DNA of 64,000 nt from DAISIK01 sp036822055 (lineage in GTDB: Bacteria > Verrucomicrobiota > Verrucomicrobiia > Opitutales > Puniceicoccaceae). The notes beneath the pieces are model-generated. The model did not search any database. It saw nothing but the letters and a program-made list of their open reading frames with translations, and was not told where the DNA came from. The stretch is taken from positions 69,659-133,658 of the forward strand of contig DAISIK010000002.1 in the NCBI GenBank assembly GCA_036822055.1. Direction: 5' to 3'. Shown here one piece after another: positions 40,882-49,034 of this stretch; position 1 is the stretch's first letter; each line of letters opens with the position of its first letter. The translations under genes were made by a program, and so were the position numbers.

Positions 40882-41887
40882 ACAACCAACTCCCTCCTAC
40901 CAGGCCCTCGCCGCCACCTTTTGCGAAGTCATCGCCCAGTGGAAAGATCAGCGCGTGGCAGTCATCGGTCACCGGCGTCCTGATGGAGATTGCGTCGGCT
41001 CCCAAATCGCCCTCACCCGCGTACTGCGGGACCGCGGCGTGGATGCCTTTTGCCTGAACCAGGACCCCGTCCCCAAAAACCTCGCCCCTTTCGTCGGAGA
41101 TACCCCCTACTTCCAAACCGGAGAAGTCCGGCTCGAAAATACCCACGGCGTGATGGTCGACTGTGCCGACGCCGCCCGCTGCGGGGCTCCCATTGCCTCG
41201 GCCTTTCCCGAGATCCTTCTCAATATCGATCACCACATCTCCAATCCGGAATACGCCGTTCATAATATCGTCGTCAGCTCTTCCTCTGCCACTGCTGAGA
41301 TTCTCGCCTGTCTTTTTACCGAAGCCGGGATCCTTTTCGACTCCGTCACCGCCCAGGCCCTCTTTGTCGGCATCGCCACCGATACCGGGCAATTCCGCTT
41401 CAACACCACCACCCCGCTAACCTTCGAGATCTGCCGCCGCCTCTGCGACTTCGGCGCCACGCCGGCCTCTGCGGCCCAGATCCTCTACGAGCAGGAAAGC
41501 ATCGGCAGCATTCAGCTACTCCAAAAGTTTCTCGCCAGCCTCCGTCTCGAGTTCGATGGCCGGGTTTGCATCGGTTTTGTCGAGGATGGACTCTACGCTG
41601 TCACTAACACCTCCTCGGAAGACAGCGAAGGCCTCGTTGACTACACCCGCTCCATCGAAGGCGTCGAAATCGGCGTTTTCCTCGAAGAACAAAATGGCCA
41701 GATCAAAGGGAGTTTTCGATCCAAGGAACCGCACTTTCGGGTTAATGAGATGGCTGCCCAGCTCAACGGAGGTGGCCACGCCTGCGCCGCCGGTTTTCAA
41801 GTAAGGGGCGAGATCCAGAGCTTCTACCCCCAACTTCTCGCCCTCGTCGCCTCCCACCTCGAGGCCATCGCTGCCCCCGTCGCCTGA
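40865..41887 (+). CDS. nrnA: DHH-family bifunctional oligoribonuclease/pAp phosphatase (NrnA-like)
   Basis: 340-residue DHH phosphoesterase that degrades short oligonucleotides and may dephosphorylate pAp. N-terminal metal motifs: IGHRRPDGDCVGSQIAL, VDCADAARCG, NIDHHISN (the DHH triad) and ATDTGQFRF. The C-terminal DHHA1 domain ends with NGGGHACAAGFQV. I chose ATG 40865, giving a start shortly before the first motif and a 17-bp overlap with rbfA; ATG 40856 is also possible. Its place between rbfA and truB is common in many bacteria. Confidence 0.92.
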   Translation: MNQLAEQPTPSYQALAATFCEVIAQWKDQRVAVIGHRRPDGDCVGSQIALTRVLRDRGVDAFCLNQDPVPKNLAPFVGDTPYFQTGEVRLENTHGVMVDCADAARCGAPIASAFPEILLNIDHHISNPEYAVHNIVVSSSSATAEILACLFTEAGILFDSVTAQALFVGIATDTGQFRFNTTTPLTFEICRRLCDFGATPASAAQILYEQESIGSIQLLQKFLASLRLEFDGRVCIGFVEDGLYAVTNTSSEDSEGLVDYTRSIEGVEIGVFLEEQNGQIKGSFRSKEPHFRVNEMAAQLNGGGHACAAGFQVRGEIQSFYPQLLALVASHLEAIAAPVA

Positions 41888-42618
41888 TGCCAGATCGCTC
41901 CCCTACCGAACTTGAAGGCGTCCTCCTTGTCGACAAGCCGCCTGAATGGACCTCCCACGATGTTGTCGCCAAGTGCAGACGCATCTTCGGCATCCGTAAA
42001 ATCGGCCACGCCGGCACCCTCGACCCGATGGCCACCGGTCTCCTCGTCGTCCTCATCGGCAAAGGCGCCACCAAGGCCTCCCAGTTTCTCATCAGCCTCG
42101 ACAAGGCTTATGAGGGCACCATCTACCTCGGCCGGGTGACCGATTCGCAGGATGCCGATGGCGAAATCCTCGAAGAACGGGAAGTGGCCCCGTTTCCGCT
42201 CACCGAGATCGAGAACACTTTTGAGAAGTTTATCGGCGATCAGTACCAGATCCCTCCCATGTTTTCCGCCAAAAAGGTACAGGGAGTTCCCCTCTATAAA
42301 ATGGCTCGCAAAGGGCAGGAGATCGAGCGGGAGCCCCGTTTCATCCGCGTCGAAAGCCTTGACCTGCTCTCTTACCAACACCCGGAGATCACCTTTTCCT
42401 GCGCCGTTTCAAAGGGCACCTACGTCCGCACCCTCGCTCACGACATCGGCCAAATCCTCGGATCCGGCGCCACCCTCACCAGCCTCCGCCGCACCCGTAT
42501 CGACTCCCTCGAGGTCTCCCGCGCCTACACCATCGATGCCCTGACCGCCCTGCCCCCCTCGCAGCTCGGGCGCGTCCTCATCCCTATCCACAAAGTGGTT
42601 CCCTCCCACGTCCTCTAG
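41887..42618 (+). CDS. truB: tRNA pseudouridine(55) synthase
   Basis: 243-residue enzyme forming the T-loop pseudouridine 55 of tRNA. N-terminal GVLLVDKPPEWTSHDVV, the catalytic Asp in GHAGTLDPMATGLL, then AYEGTIYLG, PMFSAKKVQGVPLYKMARKG and the KGTYVRTLAHDIG motif. Starts at an A shared with the nrnA stop (TGATG). The length is short compared with Escherichia coli TruB, indicating loss of the C-terminal PUA domain. Confidence 0.95.
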   Translation: MPDRSPTELEGVLLVDKPPEWTSHDVVAKCRRIFGIRKIGHAGTLDPMATGLLVVLIGKGATKASQFLISLDKAYEGTIYLGRVTDSQDADGEILEEREVAPFPLTEIENTFEKFIGDQYQIPPMFSAKKVQGVPLYKMARKGQEIEREPRFIRVESLDLLSYQHPEITFSCAVSKGTYVRTLAHDIGQILGSGATLTSLRRTRIDSLEVSRAYTIDALTALPPSQLGRVLIPIHKVVPSHVL

Positions 42619-42633
42619 ACCTTCCCGCCCATT

Positions 42634-43587
42634 ATGGAGGTGGTTCACCAGCTCGAAGACCTGCCCGCTAACCGCCCGCTCCATCTTGCTATCGGCATGT
42701 TCGATGGGGTCCATCTCGGTCACCAGGCCGTCATTCGCCCTGTCATTCAGCTCGCGCGCGAAACTGCCGGTCTCGCCGCCATCCTTACCTTCTTCCCCCA
42801 TCCCAGCGCCTTTTTCCGCCCCCAGTCTCCAACGCCTCAAATCTTCCCTCCATCCCACAAGGAACGCCTCCTCCGCCAGCTTGGCGTGGATTATTTGGTC
42901 GTCCTCCCCTTCGGTCCGGATCTCGCTTCCACCCCGGCTCCCTCCTTCCTTTCCTTCCTTAAAACCAAAGCCCCCGCTCTTGCCACCGTCTCGGTTGGAG
43001 AAAATTTTCAATTCGGAGCCAAGCGCCTCGGTGACCTCGAAACCCTTCGGCAATCCGCTGGGCCATTTGGTATCAGAATTATTGATACGCCTCGCCTTGC
43101 CTGTGCGGGCCAGCCGATCAGCAGTACCCGCATCCGATCCTGCCTCGCCCAGGGCCAGCTCGAGGAGGTTGCCGAGCTTCTCGGTCACCCCTACGCCACT
43201 TTTGGCTCAGTCATCACCGGTAAGCAGCTTGGCCGCACCATCGGCTTCCCCACCCTCAACCTTCCCTGGAACCCGGAGATTCGCCCCCCCCTCGGCGTCT
43301 ATGCTGTTCAGGTCTATCCGGAAGGTGCCAACCGCTCTAGTCCTCCTTTTCCAGCAGTGGCTAACTACGGACTGCGCCCCACCGTCGAGATGAACTCCAC
43401 CTCTCCCCTTCTCGAGGTCCACCTCCTCGACCCCGAGCCACCCCTTCCCTCTACCGGAGACCTCCTCCGAGTCGAATGGCTCTCCTACCTCCGCCCCGAG
43501 CGTAGATTTGAAAACCTCGCTCAATTACAGAACCAGATTCAGCGAGACACCCAATCCGCGAGGGCATTCTTCGCCACCGCTCTGTGA
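42634..43587 (+). CDS. ribF: Bifunctional riboflavin kinase/FAD synthetase
   Basis: 317 residues. The N-terminal FAD synthetase half has AIGMFDGVHLGHQAVI and TFFPHP, with the later SSTRIRSCLAQGQLEEV motif. The C-terminal kinase half has GKQLGRTIGFPTLNL and GVYAVQVYPEG, then VANYGLRPTV and EVHLLD. Makes FMN and FAD from riboflavin. 15 bp after truB; its stop overlaps the next start (GTGA). Confidence 0.95.
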   Translation: MEVVHQLEDLPANRPLHLAIGMFDGVHLGHQAVIRPVIQLARETAGLAAILTFFPHPSAFFRPQSPTPQIFPPSHKERLLRQLGVDYLVVLPFGPDLASTPAPSFLSFLKTKAPALATVSVGENFQFGAKRLGDLETLRQSAGPFGIRIIDTPRLACAGQPISSTRIRSCLAQGQLEEVAELLGHPYATFGSVITGKQLGRTIGFPTLNLPWNPEIRPPLGVYAVQVYPEGANRSSPPFPAVANYGLRPTVEMNSTSPLLEVHLLDPEPPLPSTGDLLRVEWLSYLRPERRFENLAQLQNQIQRDTQSARAFFATAL

Positions 43588-44492
43588 CGGTACCCCATCC
43601 CCCGCAAACCCAGCCCGATTGGAGCGATTGGTCAGCCGTCCCTCTGCTCACCCCTTTCAGCGCCACCTCCCTTCACGAAACCCTGTGCGGAGGTCAAGCC
43701 TTTCGCTGGAACTTGATCGGCTCCCCTGAGCTCCCCCGTTGGGAGGGAGTCTGGTCCCGGTGGGTGGCTCAGCTCCAACTTGAAGAGGGGCAACTCCGTG
43801 CTCGTTATCTCAACCCCCAACTTCCGCAGGCCAGGGAAGCCCTCGAGGAGTACCTCCGCGCCACCACCGATTTCAACGACCTCATCGATCCTCTCCCTTG
43901 GAGGAGCGATCCCCACCTCCGCGCCGCCATCCAGGCTTTTCCAGGCCTTCGCCTCCTTCAACAACCCCTCGAAGAAACCCTTCTCGCCTTTCTCCTCAGC
44001 TCCACCAAAGCGATCCCCCAAATCAGCCAGCTCTGCCAATCCCTCGCTCGGGACTTCGGTCAACCCCTGCCCTCTGGCTTCTACGCTTTACCAACCTGGC
44101 AGCAACTCGCCGAGGTCCCCGAATCTGCCCTCCGCACCATCGGCTGCGGCTTCCGCGCCAGATACCTCGCTGGCACTGCCCGCTTCCTCTCAAGTAACCC
44201 GGGCTACCTCGCCCAGCTCTCAGGGCTTCCCACCAACCAGGCTCGGACCGCCCTGATGGTCCTACCCGGGGTCGGGGAAAAAATCGCTGATTGTGTCCTC
44301 CTCTTCGGTCTCGGTCGCTACGAGGCTTTCCCGGTTGATACCTGGGTCCTCCGCATCCTTCGCCAAACCTATGGCCTAGCCGACTGGACCCCTCTCCAGC
44401 TCCAGACCTTTGCCCGCCTCCACTTCGGTCCGACCGCAGGCTTGGCCCAGCAATTTCTCTTTTCCCACATCCGGCACTCAGCCCGCCTCTGA
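43584..44492 (+). CDS. OGG1-type 8-oxoguanine DNA glycosylase/AP lyase
   Basis: 302-residue HhH-GPD glycosylase. The N-terminal OGG_N-like part contains LCGGQAFRWN, similar to the eukaryotic OGG1 LGQSFRW motif. The helix-hairpin-helix reads LMVLPGVGEKIADCVLLFGL, with K233 in the position of the OGG1 catalytic lysine. D252 in FPVDTWV follows 19 residues later, the same spacing as human OGG1 K249/D268. It should excise 8-oxoguanine opposite C and nick the abasic site. GTG start overlapping ribF by 4 bp. Alternative: an AlkA-like glycosylase, less likely because of the lysine. Confidence 0.87.
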   Translation: MTVPHPPQTQPDWSDWSAVPLLTPFSATSLHETLCGGQAFRWNLIGSPELPRWEGVWSRWVAQLQLEEGQLRARYLNPQLPQAREALEEYLRATTDFNDLIDPLPWRSDPHLRAAIQAFPGLRLLQQPLEETLLAFLLSSTKAIPQISQLCQSLARDFGQPLPSGFYALPTWQQLAEVPESALRTIGCGFRARYLAGTARFLSSNPGYLAQLSGLPTNQARTALMVLPGVGEKIADCVLLFGLGRYEAFPVDTWVLRILRQTYGLADWTPLQLQTFARLHFGPTAGLAQQFLFSHIRHSARL

Positions 44493-44531
44493 AAGATTTC
44501 TCAAAGGAACCGGCCCCCACCGGCGGCCCGC

Positions 44532-45479
44532 TTATTCCCAGCTGCCGTCCCGCACCTCCGGCCCGTCCTCTGGATTTGGACGGTCGGAATCCTCCGTGCG
44601 AAAGACCCAGCGCGGCACCATCGCCAGTTGCGTCCGAAACCAGGTTCGCTGCTTCCGAACCAGTTGCCAGGTCGCCTTGGCAATCTCCTCCTTCAGCTCA
44701 TCCTCCCTCCAGTTCCCCCGGTCCAGTGCGGCAATCACCTCGCGGTAGCCGATCGCCCGGCAGGCCACCGGGTTCTCCCTCAGGCCCTTCCCCAGGAGTC
44801 CTTTCACCTCCCCGACCAATCCCTCCGCCCACATCGCCTCCACCCGCCGCCGAATTCGTACCCGCAACGCCTCATCCTCCCAGTCAATCCAGATTGCACG
44901 ACGAGGATGCCCGTCAAAGGGACCCTTGCGTTGCTCAAATTCGGCCCGCAAGGCCGCCGGAGTCCTACCCGTGGCGAGCACTCGCTCCAGTGCCCTGACC
45001 ACCCGCCGCGGATTGGCTAGATCAATCGGTTCGGTCTCCCCGCCCGTCTCCCGTTTCAAACGAGCCACCAACCCCTCCAAACCAGCCGCCGCTTCAATCA
45101 TTGCCACCTCCCTCCGAATCGTTACCGGAATTTCCACTGGATCCACGACCGCCTTGAAAAAGCTCTGCAGGTAAAACCCACTCCCCCCGCAGATTATTAC
45201 CGGCACCCCCGCCCGGTCAGCTTCCTGCAAAACTGAACCCGCATAGTCAATGTATTGGGTTACATCATACACCGCGCTCAAGGGAGCCAGGTTCAGGCCG
45301 TAGTGCGGCACCCCTTCCATCGCCTCTTCCCCCACCTTGGCTGCCCCGATGTCCATCCCCTCATACACTTGCACCGTATCGCAGGAGAGGATCCAACCGC
45401 CCAATTGTTGAGCCCAACGAATTGCCCGACCACTCTTCCCCGACGCCGTCGTCCCACCGATGATGTAGAGTTCAGGCAT
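44532..45479 (-). CDS. miaA: tRNA dimethylallyltransferase
   Basis: 315-residue enzyme isopentenylating A37 of tRNAs that read UNN codons. Begins LYIIGGTTASGKSGRAI (P loop), with SCDTVQVYEGMDIGAAK, the segment VPHYGLNL, ANPRRVVRALERVLATGRTP and the late CRAIGYREVIAAL. Start at 45479 follows an AAGGAAGG sequence; an upstream ATG at 45512 would add 11 basic residues. The start lies 8 bp inside the end of the SDR gene, so the two are coupled. Converges with the OGG1-type gene. Confidence 0.94.
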   Translation of the reverse strand: MPELYIIGGTTASGKSGRAIRWAQQLGGWILSCDTVQVYEGMDIGAAKVGEEAMEGVPHYGLNLAPLSAVYDVTQYIDYAGSVLQEADRAGVPVIICGGSGFYLQSFFKAVVDPVEIPVTIRREVAMIEAAAGLEGLVARLKRETGGETEPIDLANPRRVVRALERVLATGRTPAALRAEFEQRKGPFDGHPRRAIWIDWEDEALRVRIRRRVEAMWAEGLVGEVKGLLGKGLRENPVACRAIGYREVIAALDRGNWREDELKEEIAKATWQLVRKQRTWFRTQLAMVPRWVFRTEDSDRPNPEDGPEVRDGSWE

Positions 45480-46338
45480 CCCCACCTTCCTTCTCTTTTG
45501 AAATCGCCTCACCTTTTCGTTGGGCCAGGAACCGTTCCAGGCGAAGCTTGCGAAGAACCAAGCCGGCCACCCGTGTCACCCAAACCCGTGGCAAGCGCCC
45601 GCAGAAAAATGCCATCAACCGGTTTCGATAACCCACCACGACGAGTGCCTTCCCTGACTCCAGTGCCTTCAAGGACACCTCCACCACGTAATCTACGGTG
45701 TGTCCACCCATCGCCTGCGGACTTTCCGCAAAGCCCGCCCGACGAAAAAAGGCGGTCGAAGTCGGCCCCGGACAAACCACCAGACATCCCACTTCCGTTC
45801 CCTTCAGCTCCTCATTCAGGGCCAGGCTCCAGTGCATCAAAAATGCCTTGGTCGCCCCATAAGTTGCCAGAAAAGGAGTCGGCTGAAAGGAGGCGGTCGA
45901 GGCCACGTTGACCACCGCTCCCCCATGTTCTTTCAGGAGTGGCAAAAGCTCGTGGGTCAACACCACGGGTGCCGTGCAGTTCAAACCAACCATCGAGGCC
46001 TGCTCCTTGACATCCGCATCCTCAAAGTGCCCATACGTCCCAAATCCCGCGTTGTTTATCAGAACGATTGGCCCCTCCAAACTCCGCTCCCCGATAAGCT
46101 TGCGGATTTCGTTAACCGCCTCGGGAACATTTTCCGTCAAGCTCAGATCCACTCCGATGTGGTACATTCTATGCTCCTCAGAAAATCCTTCCGGCTCTCG
46201 CCGAGAAAGGTTGCACACCACCGTCTGGGTCCCTAAACTCGAAAAACTTCGAATGAATCCTTCCCCTATTCCAGAGGAACCTCCGGTCACGATCAGGAGA
46301 GATGTTTTGGCCAGTTCCAGTTTTTTCGGTCTACTCAT
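45472..46338 (-). CDS. Short-chain dehydrogenase/reductase
   Basis: 288-residue classical SDR. The nucleotide-binding motif is VTGGSSGIGEGF, followed by INNAGFGTYG, the catalytic Ser in VVNVASTASF and YGATKAF (YxxxK). The C-terminus is basic, RVWVTRVAGLVLRKLRLERFLAQRKG, possibly a membrane-associating tail like that of DltE/YqjQ-type reductases. Substrate unknown. Upstream of and overlapping miaA. Confidence 0.87.
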   Translation of the reverse strand: MSRPKKLELAKTSLLIVTGGSSGIGEGFIRSFSSLGTQTVVCNLSRREPEGFSEEHRMYHIGVDLSLTENVPEAVNEIRKLIGERSLEGPIVLINNAGFGTYGHFEDADVKEQASMVGLNCTAPVVLTHELLPLLKEHGGAVVNVASTASFQPTPFLATYGATKAFLMHWSLALNEELKGTEVGCLVVCPGPTSTAFFRRAGFAESPQAMGGHTVDYVVEVSLKALESGKALVVVGYRNRLMAFFCGRLPRVWVTRVAGLVLRKLRLERFLAQRKGEAISKEKEGGDA

Positions 46339-46416
46339 TGTTCAGGATTTTCCATTTTCGCGCAAAGGTCACTGCGACCACGCGCATTCAACCAAAACCA
46401 AAGAAAAGGAAATAGC

Positions 46417-46785
46417 ATGAAGCAACATGATGTCATCATCTCAGGCCACAATCTCGAACTTACCGAGGCACTCAAACAGGCCGTTTACCAGAAGGTTGAA
46501 AAGTTATTCGCCCACGAGGAACGCATTATCCGCCTTCGCGTGGAGCTCGAATACTCCAAAAACGTAACCGGTCAGCAAGAATTTTTAGCAAAGGGTCACA
46601 TCGAAATCAGCGGGCCTCTCCTCATCCTTACTGTGGCCAGCCACGACCTCTATGCCTCCATCGATCAAATGGCTGACAAGTTGGACCGCAAGCTCCGGAG
46701 GAGAGCACGCCTCAGCCGGGTAAAGCGGAAAAACCTTCACTCCATTGATCTCCCGGCCGAGCTGCCCAAAGCCTACGTGGCCTGA
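46417..46785 (+). CDS. hpf: Ribosome hibernation promoting factor (short HPF/YfiA type)
   Basis: 122-residue ribosome-binding stress protein: ISGHNLELTEALKQAVYQKVEKLFAHEE, VELEYSKN and DLYASIDQMADKLDRKLRRRARL match the sigma-54 modulation/S30EA fold. There is no long HPF C-terminal dimerisation domain. AAGGAAA lies 4 bp before the ATG. Monocistronic, ending with a strong terminator. Expected to inhibit ribosomes in stationary phase. Confidence 0.93.
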   Translation: MKQHDVIISGHNLELTEALKQAVYQKVEKLFAHEERIIRLRVELEYSKNVTGQQEFLAKGHIEISGPLLILTVASHDLYASIDQMADKLDRKLRRRARLSRVKRKNLHSIDLPAELPKAYVA

Positions 46786-46819
46786 GCAAATCAATCTCGG
46801 ACGTCCTTAGGGAAACCTC

Positions 46820-46849
46820 AGCGGGTCGCCTCGGCGGTCCGCTTTTTTA
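46820..46849 (+). terminator. Rho-independent terminator after hpf
   Basis: AGCGG-GT-CGCC-TC-GGCG-GT-CCGCT stem with one internal mismatch pair, followed by a TTTTTT tract (46843-46848). Confidence 0.88.
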
Positions 46850-46885
46850 TTGTCCAAAGCTGCCTTCTCTTGCCACCCTCCACCA

Positions 46886-47236
46886 ATGAATCCTGCCCTC
46901 GTTCACACCGCCCACCTCGTTGGAGTTATGCTCATCTTTTCGGGTCTTGGAATCCTCTACGCAGCCGCCACCAAAGGGGAAACCTCCGGGGGGCACTGGA
47001 AAACAGGAAACATTCTGGCCGGAACCGGGCTCCTCCTCACCTTTCTCTTCGGCTTCGCCCGGATGCACCTTCTCAACTGGCCCCTCTGGGGCTTTGCCAA
47101 ACTCGGCCTTTGGCTCTTTCTCGGAGCGGCGCCCATCCTGATGAAGAAGAGCCCTCAAATGGCTCGCCTTTCCCTCTACCTCTCCCTCGCCGCCGGTTTC
47201 CTCGCCATCTGCCTCGTCTACTGGAGGCCATTCTAA
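46886..47236 (+). CDS. Small four-helix membrane protein
   Basis: 116 residues, with four hydrophobic segments (about 8-28, 43-60, 68-82 and 91-112) and short loops. It resembles small SirB/CopD-like integral membrane proteins of unknown function; I cannot assign a family. I chose ATG 46886 (MNPALVHTAH), since a start at 46850 falls against the hpf terminator. It converges with prfB. HLLNWPLWGFAKLGLWL is the most distinctive segment. Confidence 0.7.
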   Translation: MNPALVHTAHLVGVMLIFSGLGILYAAATKGETSGGHWKTGNILAGTGLLLTFLFGFARMHLLNWPLWGFAKLGLWLFLGAAPILMKKSPQMARLSLYLSLAAGFLAICLVYWRPF

Positions 47237-47258
47237 ACGCCTTCGACTCGCCTCCAAC

Positions 47259-47284
47259 CCGGGGTCTCCAGCCCTGAACCCCGG
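47259..47284. terminator. GC-rich hairpin between convergent genes
   Basis: CCGGGGT (47259-47265) pairs with ACCCCGG (47278-47284) across a 12-base loop at the junction of two convergent genes. No T tract follows on either strand, so termination is uncertain. Confidence 0.35.
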
Positions 47285-47290
47285 ATTGAT

Positions 47291-48431
47291 CTACTCCTCC
47301 TCGACAAAGTCAGTTCGCGAGCGTGGACAGCCAGCTCGCAACCAAGCGTGGATGAATGCGTCAATATCTCCGTCCATCACCTCTTGGACGTTTGAAGTCT
47401 CCGCTCCCGTCCGCAGGTCCTTAACCATCTGGTAGGGCTGGAAAACATAGCTTCGGATCTGATTACCCCACCCGATCTCTCCCTTGTCTCCGTAAAAGCG
47501 CTCCATCTCCGCACGTTTCTCATCTTCCAACTTCTCGAAGATCCTCGATTTCAGGATCTTCATCGCCGTCGCTTTGTTTTTGTGCTGCGAGCGTTCGTTT
47601 TGACACGCCACCACGATTCCCGTCGGTAGGTGGGTCAAGCGCACTGCCGAGTCCGTCTTGTTCACGTGCTGGCCCCCCTTGCCCGAAGCCCGATAGGTGT
47701 CCACCCGCAGGTCTTCTTCCTTCACCTCGTAATCAATCTCGTCGTCGATCTCCGCAATCACATCAACCGAACAAAAAGAGGTGTGCCGACGCTTGTTCGA
47801 ATCAAAGGGCGAGATTCTCACCAGGCGATGAACCCCCCGCTCCGCCTTGGCAAACCCATAAGCATTTTCCCCGGTAATCCGCAGGGTAGCTCGTGAGATT
47901 CCCGCTTCTTCCCCGGGTTGCAAATCCTGGATTTCCACTCCGAATCCCGCCCGCTCTGCCCAGCGTTGGTACATCCTCAAAAGCATGTCGGCCCAGTCGC
48001 AGGATTCCGTTCCGCCAGCTCCCGCATGGATCGTCAGGATTCCATGGCAGTTATCATGGGGACCACTCAGGAAGGAATCCAGCTCCACTGCATCGATCTC
48101 CCGATCCAGCTTCAGCTTCGTCTCCTCCAATTCGCCTAGATAGACCTCCGCCTCCTCATCCGAAGCCGCCTTGACCAGCTCGACCAGCGTCTCGAGGTCT
48201 TCAACCTTCCCCTTCAACTGCTCCATCGCTCCCACCATTCGCTTCAAGCGAACCAGCTCGGTGGACTGGGCCTTTGCCCGCTTGGAATCGTTCCAGAACT
48301 CCGGATCAGCCATCGCCTCTTCAAGGCGCCGAATATCTTCCTGCTTGCCCGCGAGGTTAAAGAAACCTCCACAAATAACCGGCTCTCTTCGAGATTTCCT
48401 GAATTTGATCGAGAACTTCTGGTTGTACCAT
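47291..48431 (-). CDS. prfB: Peptide chain release factor 2 (programmed +1 frameshift)
   Basis: RF2, reading UAA and UGA stops. The main frame carries the SPF anticodon-like motif (VRISPFDSNKRRHTSF) and GGQ (SGKGGQHVNKTDSAVRLTH). The family N-terminus is not in this frame. It is found in the other phase from ATG 48431 (MVQPEVLDQIQEIS..., 24 codons), which ends at a CUU UAA C site preceded by GGAGG. A +1 slip there joins it to NLAGKQEDIRRLEE and gives about 379 residues, normal for RF2. The open frame beginning at 48448 encodes an unrelated basic N-terminus and is not the real start. Divergent from dnaA. Confidence 0.93.
48356..48370 (-). promoter_or_regulatory. prfB +1 frameshift signal with UAA stop
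   Basis: On the mRNA strand GGAGG-TTT-CTT-TAA-C: an SD-like stimulator three bases before the slippery CUU, then the in-frame stop UAA at 48359-48357. The geometry equals that of E. coli prfB (AGGGGG-UAU-CUU-UGA-C) except that the stop is UAA. Confidence 0.88.
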
Positions 48432-49034
48432 CCCCTTAAAGTACCCAACTCCCAAAGATCACATCAACTCCTTTCTCTCACCAGTGCCCGCCTCCTGCCT
48501 CCCGGCCCCCCAACCTTCCCTCTCTCGCGTTGCAAGGAAAAAGTCGATTCACCCGGAAAAATTGGCCTGATAAATGCCGCACCTCCTCCTCCCATAGGTT
48601 CCGCAGCACCCCGGCTTTTACCCTGAATAATCCCTCCCCATGCCCCGTTCCAATCGCTTTCACTCGCCCTCCTTTCGCCCTCCATCAAGGCAACTGAAAA
48701 AGCAAAAACTTTTCCCCATTGGCCATGTGAATAAGTTGTGGAGAACCCGTACTTGCTTCGGGGCGACTTTCCCGATTTTCCTTTTCTCCCCGCCACCCAT
48801 CAGGTTGCTGGACCAACCTCGATTCGCCTCCCGTTCCTCTCACGTCAGCCTAATCCATCTTTAATAATTCTCTAAATCCCTACCCGCCAACTACTTAAAA
48901 AGTGGATCACATTACCCCTTCTATTTCTACACCGCCCCGCGCCAAAATATTCCCCTCACTATCAACGATTTAGAAGATTCCTGAATTTACCGCTTTCATC
49001 ACTCTCAATTGTTAATAAAAACCTATCTCCACCC
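48432..49034. other. prfB/dnaA divergent region, possible origin or dnaA control region
   Basis: 603 bp without a gene. It contains a small cluster of DnaA-box-like sites (48726-48745) and an AT-rich part from about 48850 to 49030 (for example TTTAATAATTCTCTAAA). A third weak box TTTTCCCCA lies just upstream of the cluster on the opposite strand. This may be oriC or only an autoregulatory region; the box number is low for a typical origin. Confidence 0.45.
48726..48745. promoter_or_regulatory. Pair of DnaA-box-like 9-mers
   Basis: TGTGAATAA (48726-48734) and TGTGGAGAA (48737-48745) each differ by one base from the DnaA box TGTGGATAA, in the same orientation and spaced 11 bp apart, about 300 bp before dnaA. 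Confidence 0.55.

Noticed and set aside
48432..48448. ATG 48448 as the prfB start
   Set aside because: It gives a basic unrelated N-terminus, whereas the frameshift model gives the family N-terminus with a proper slip site.
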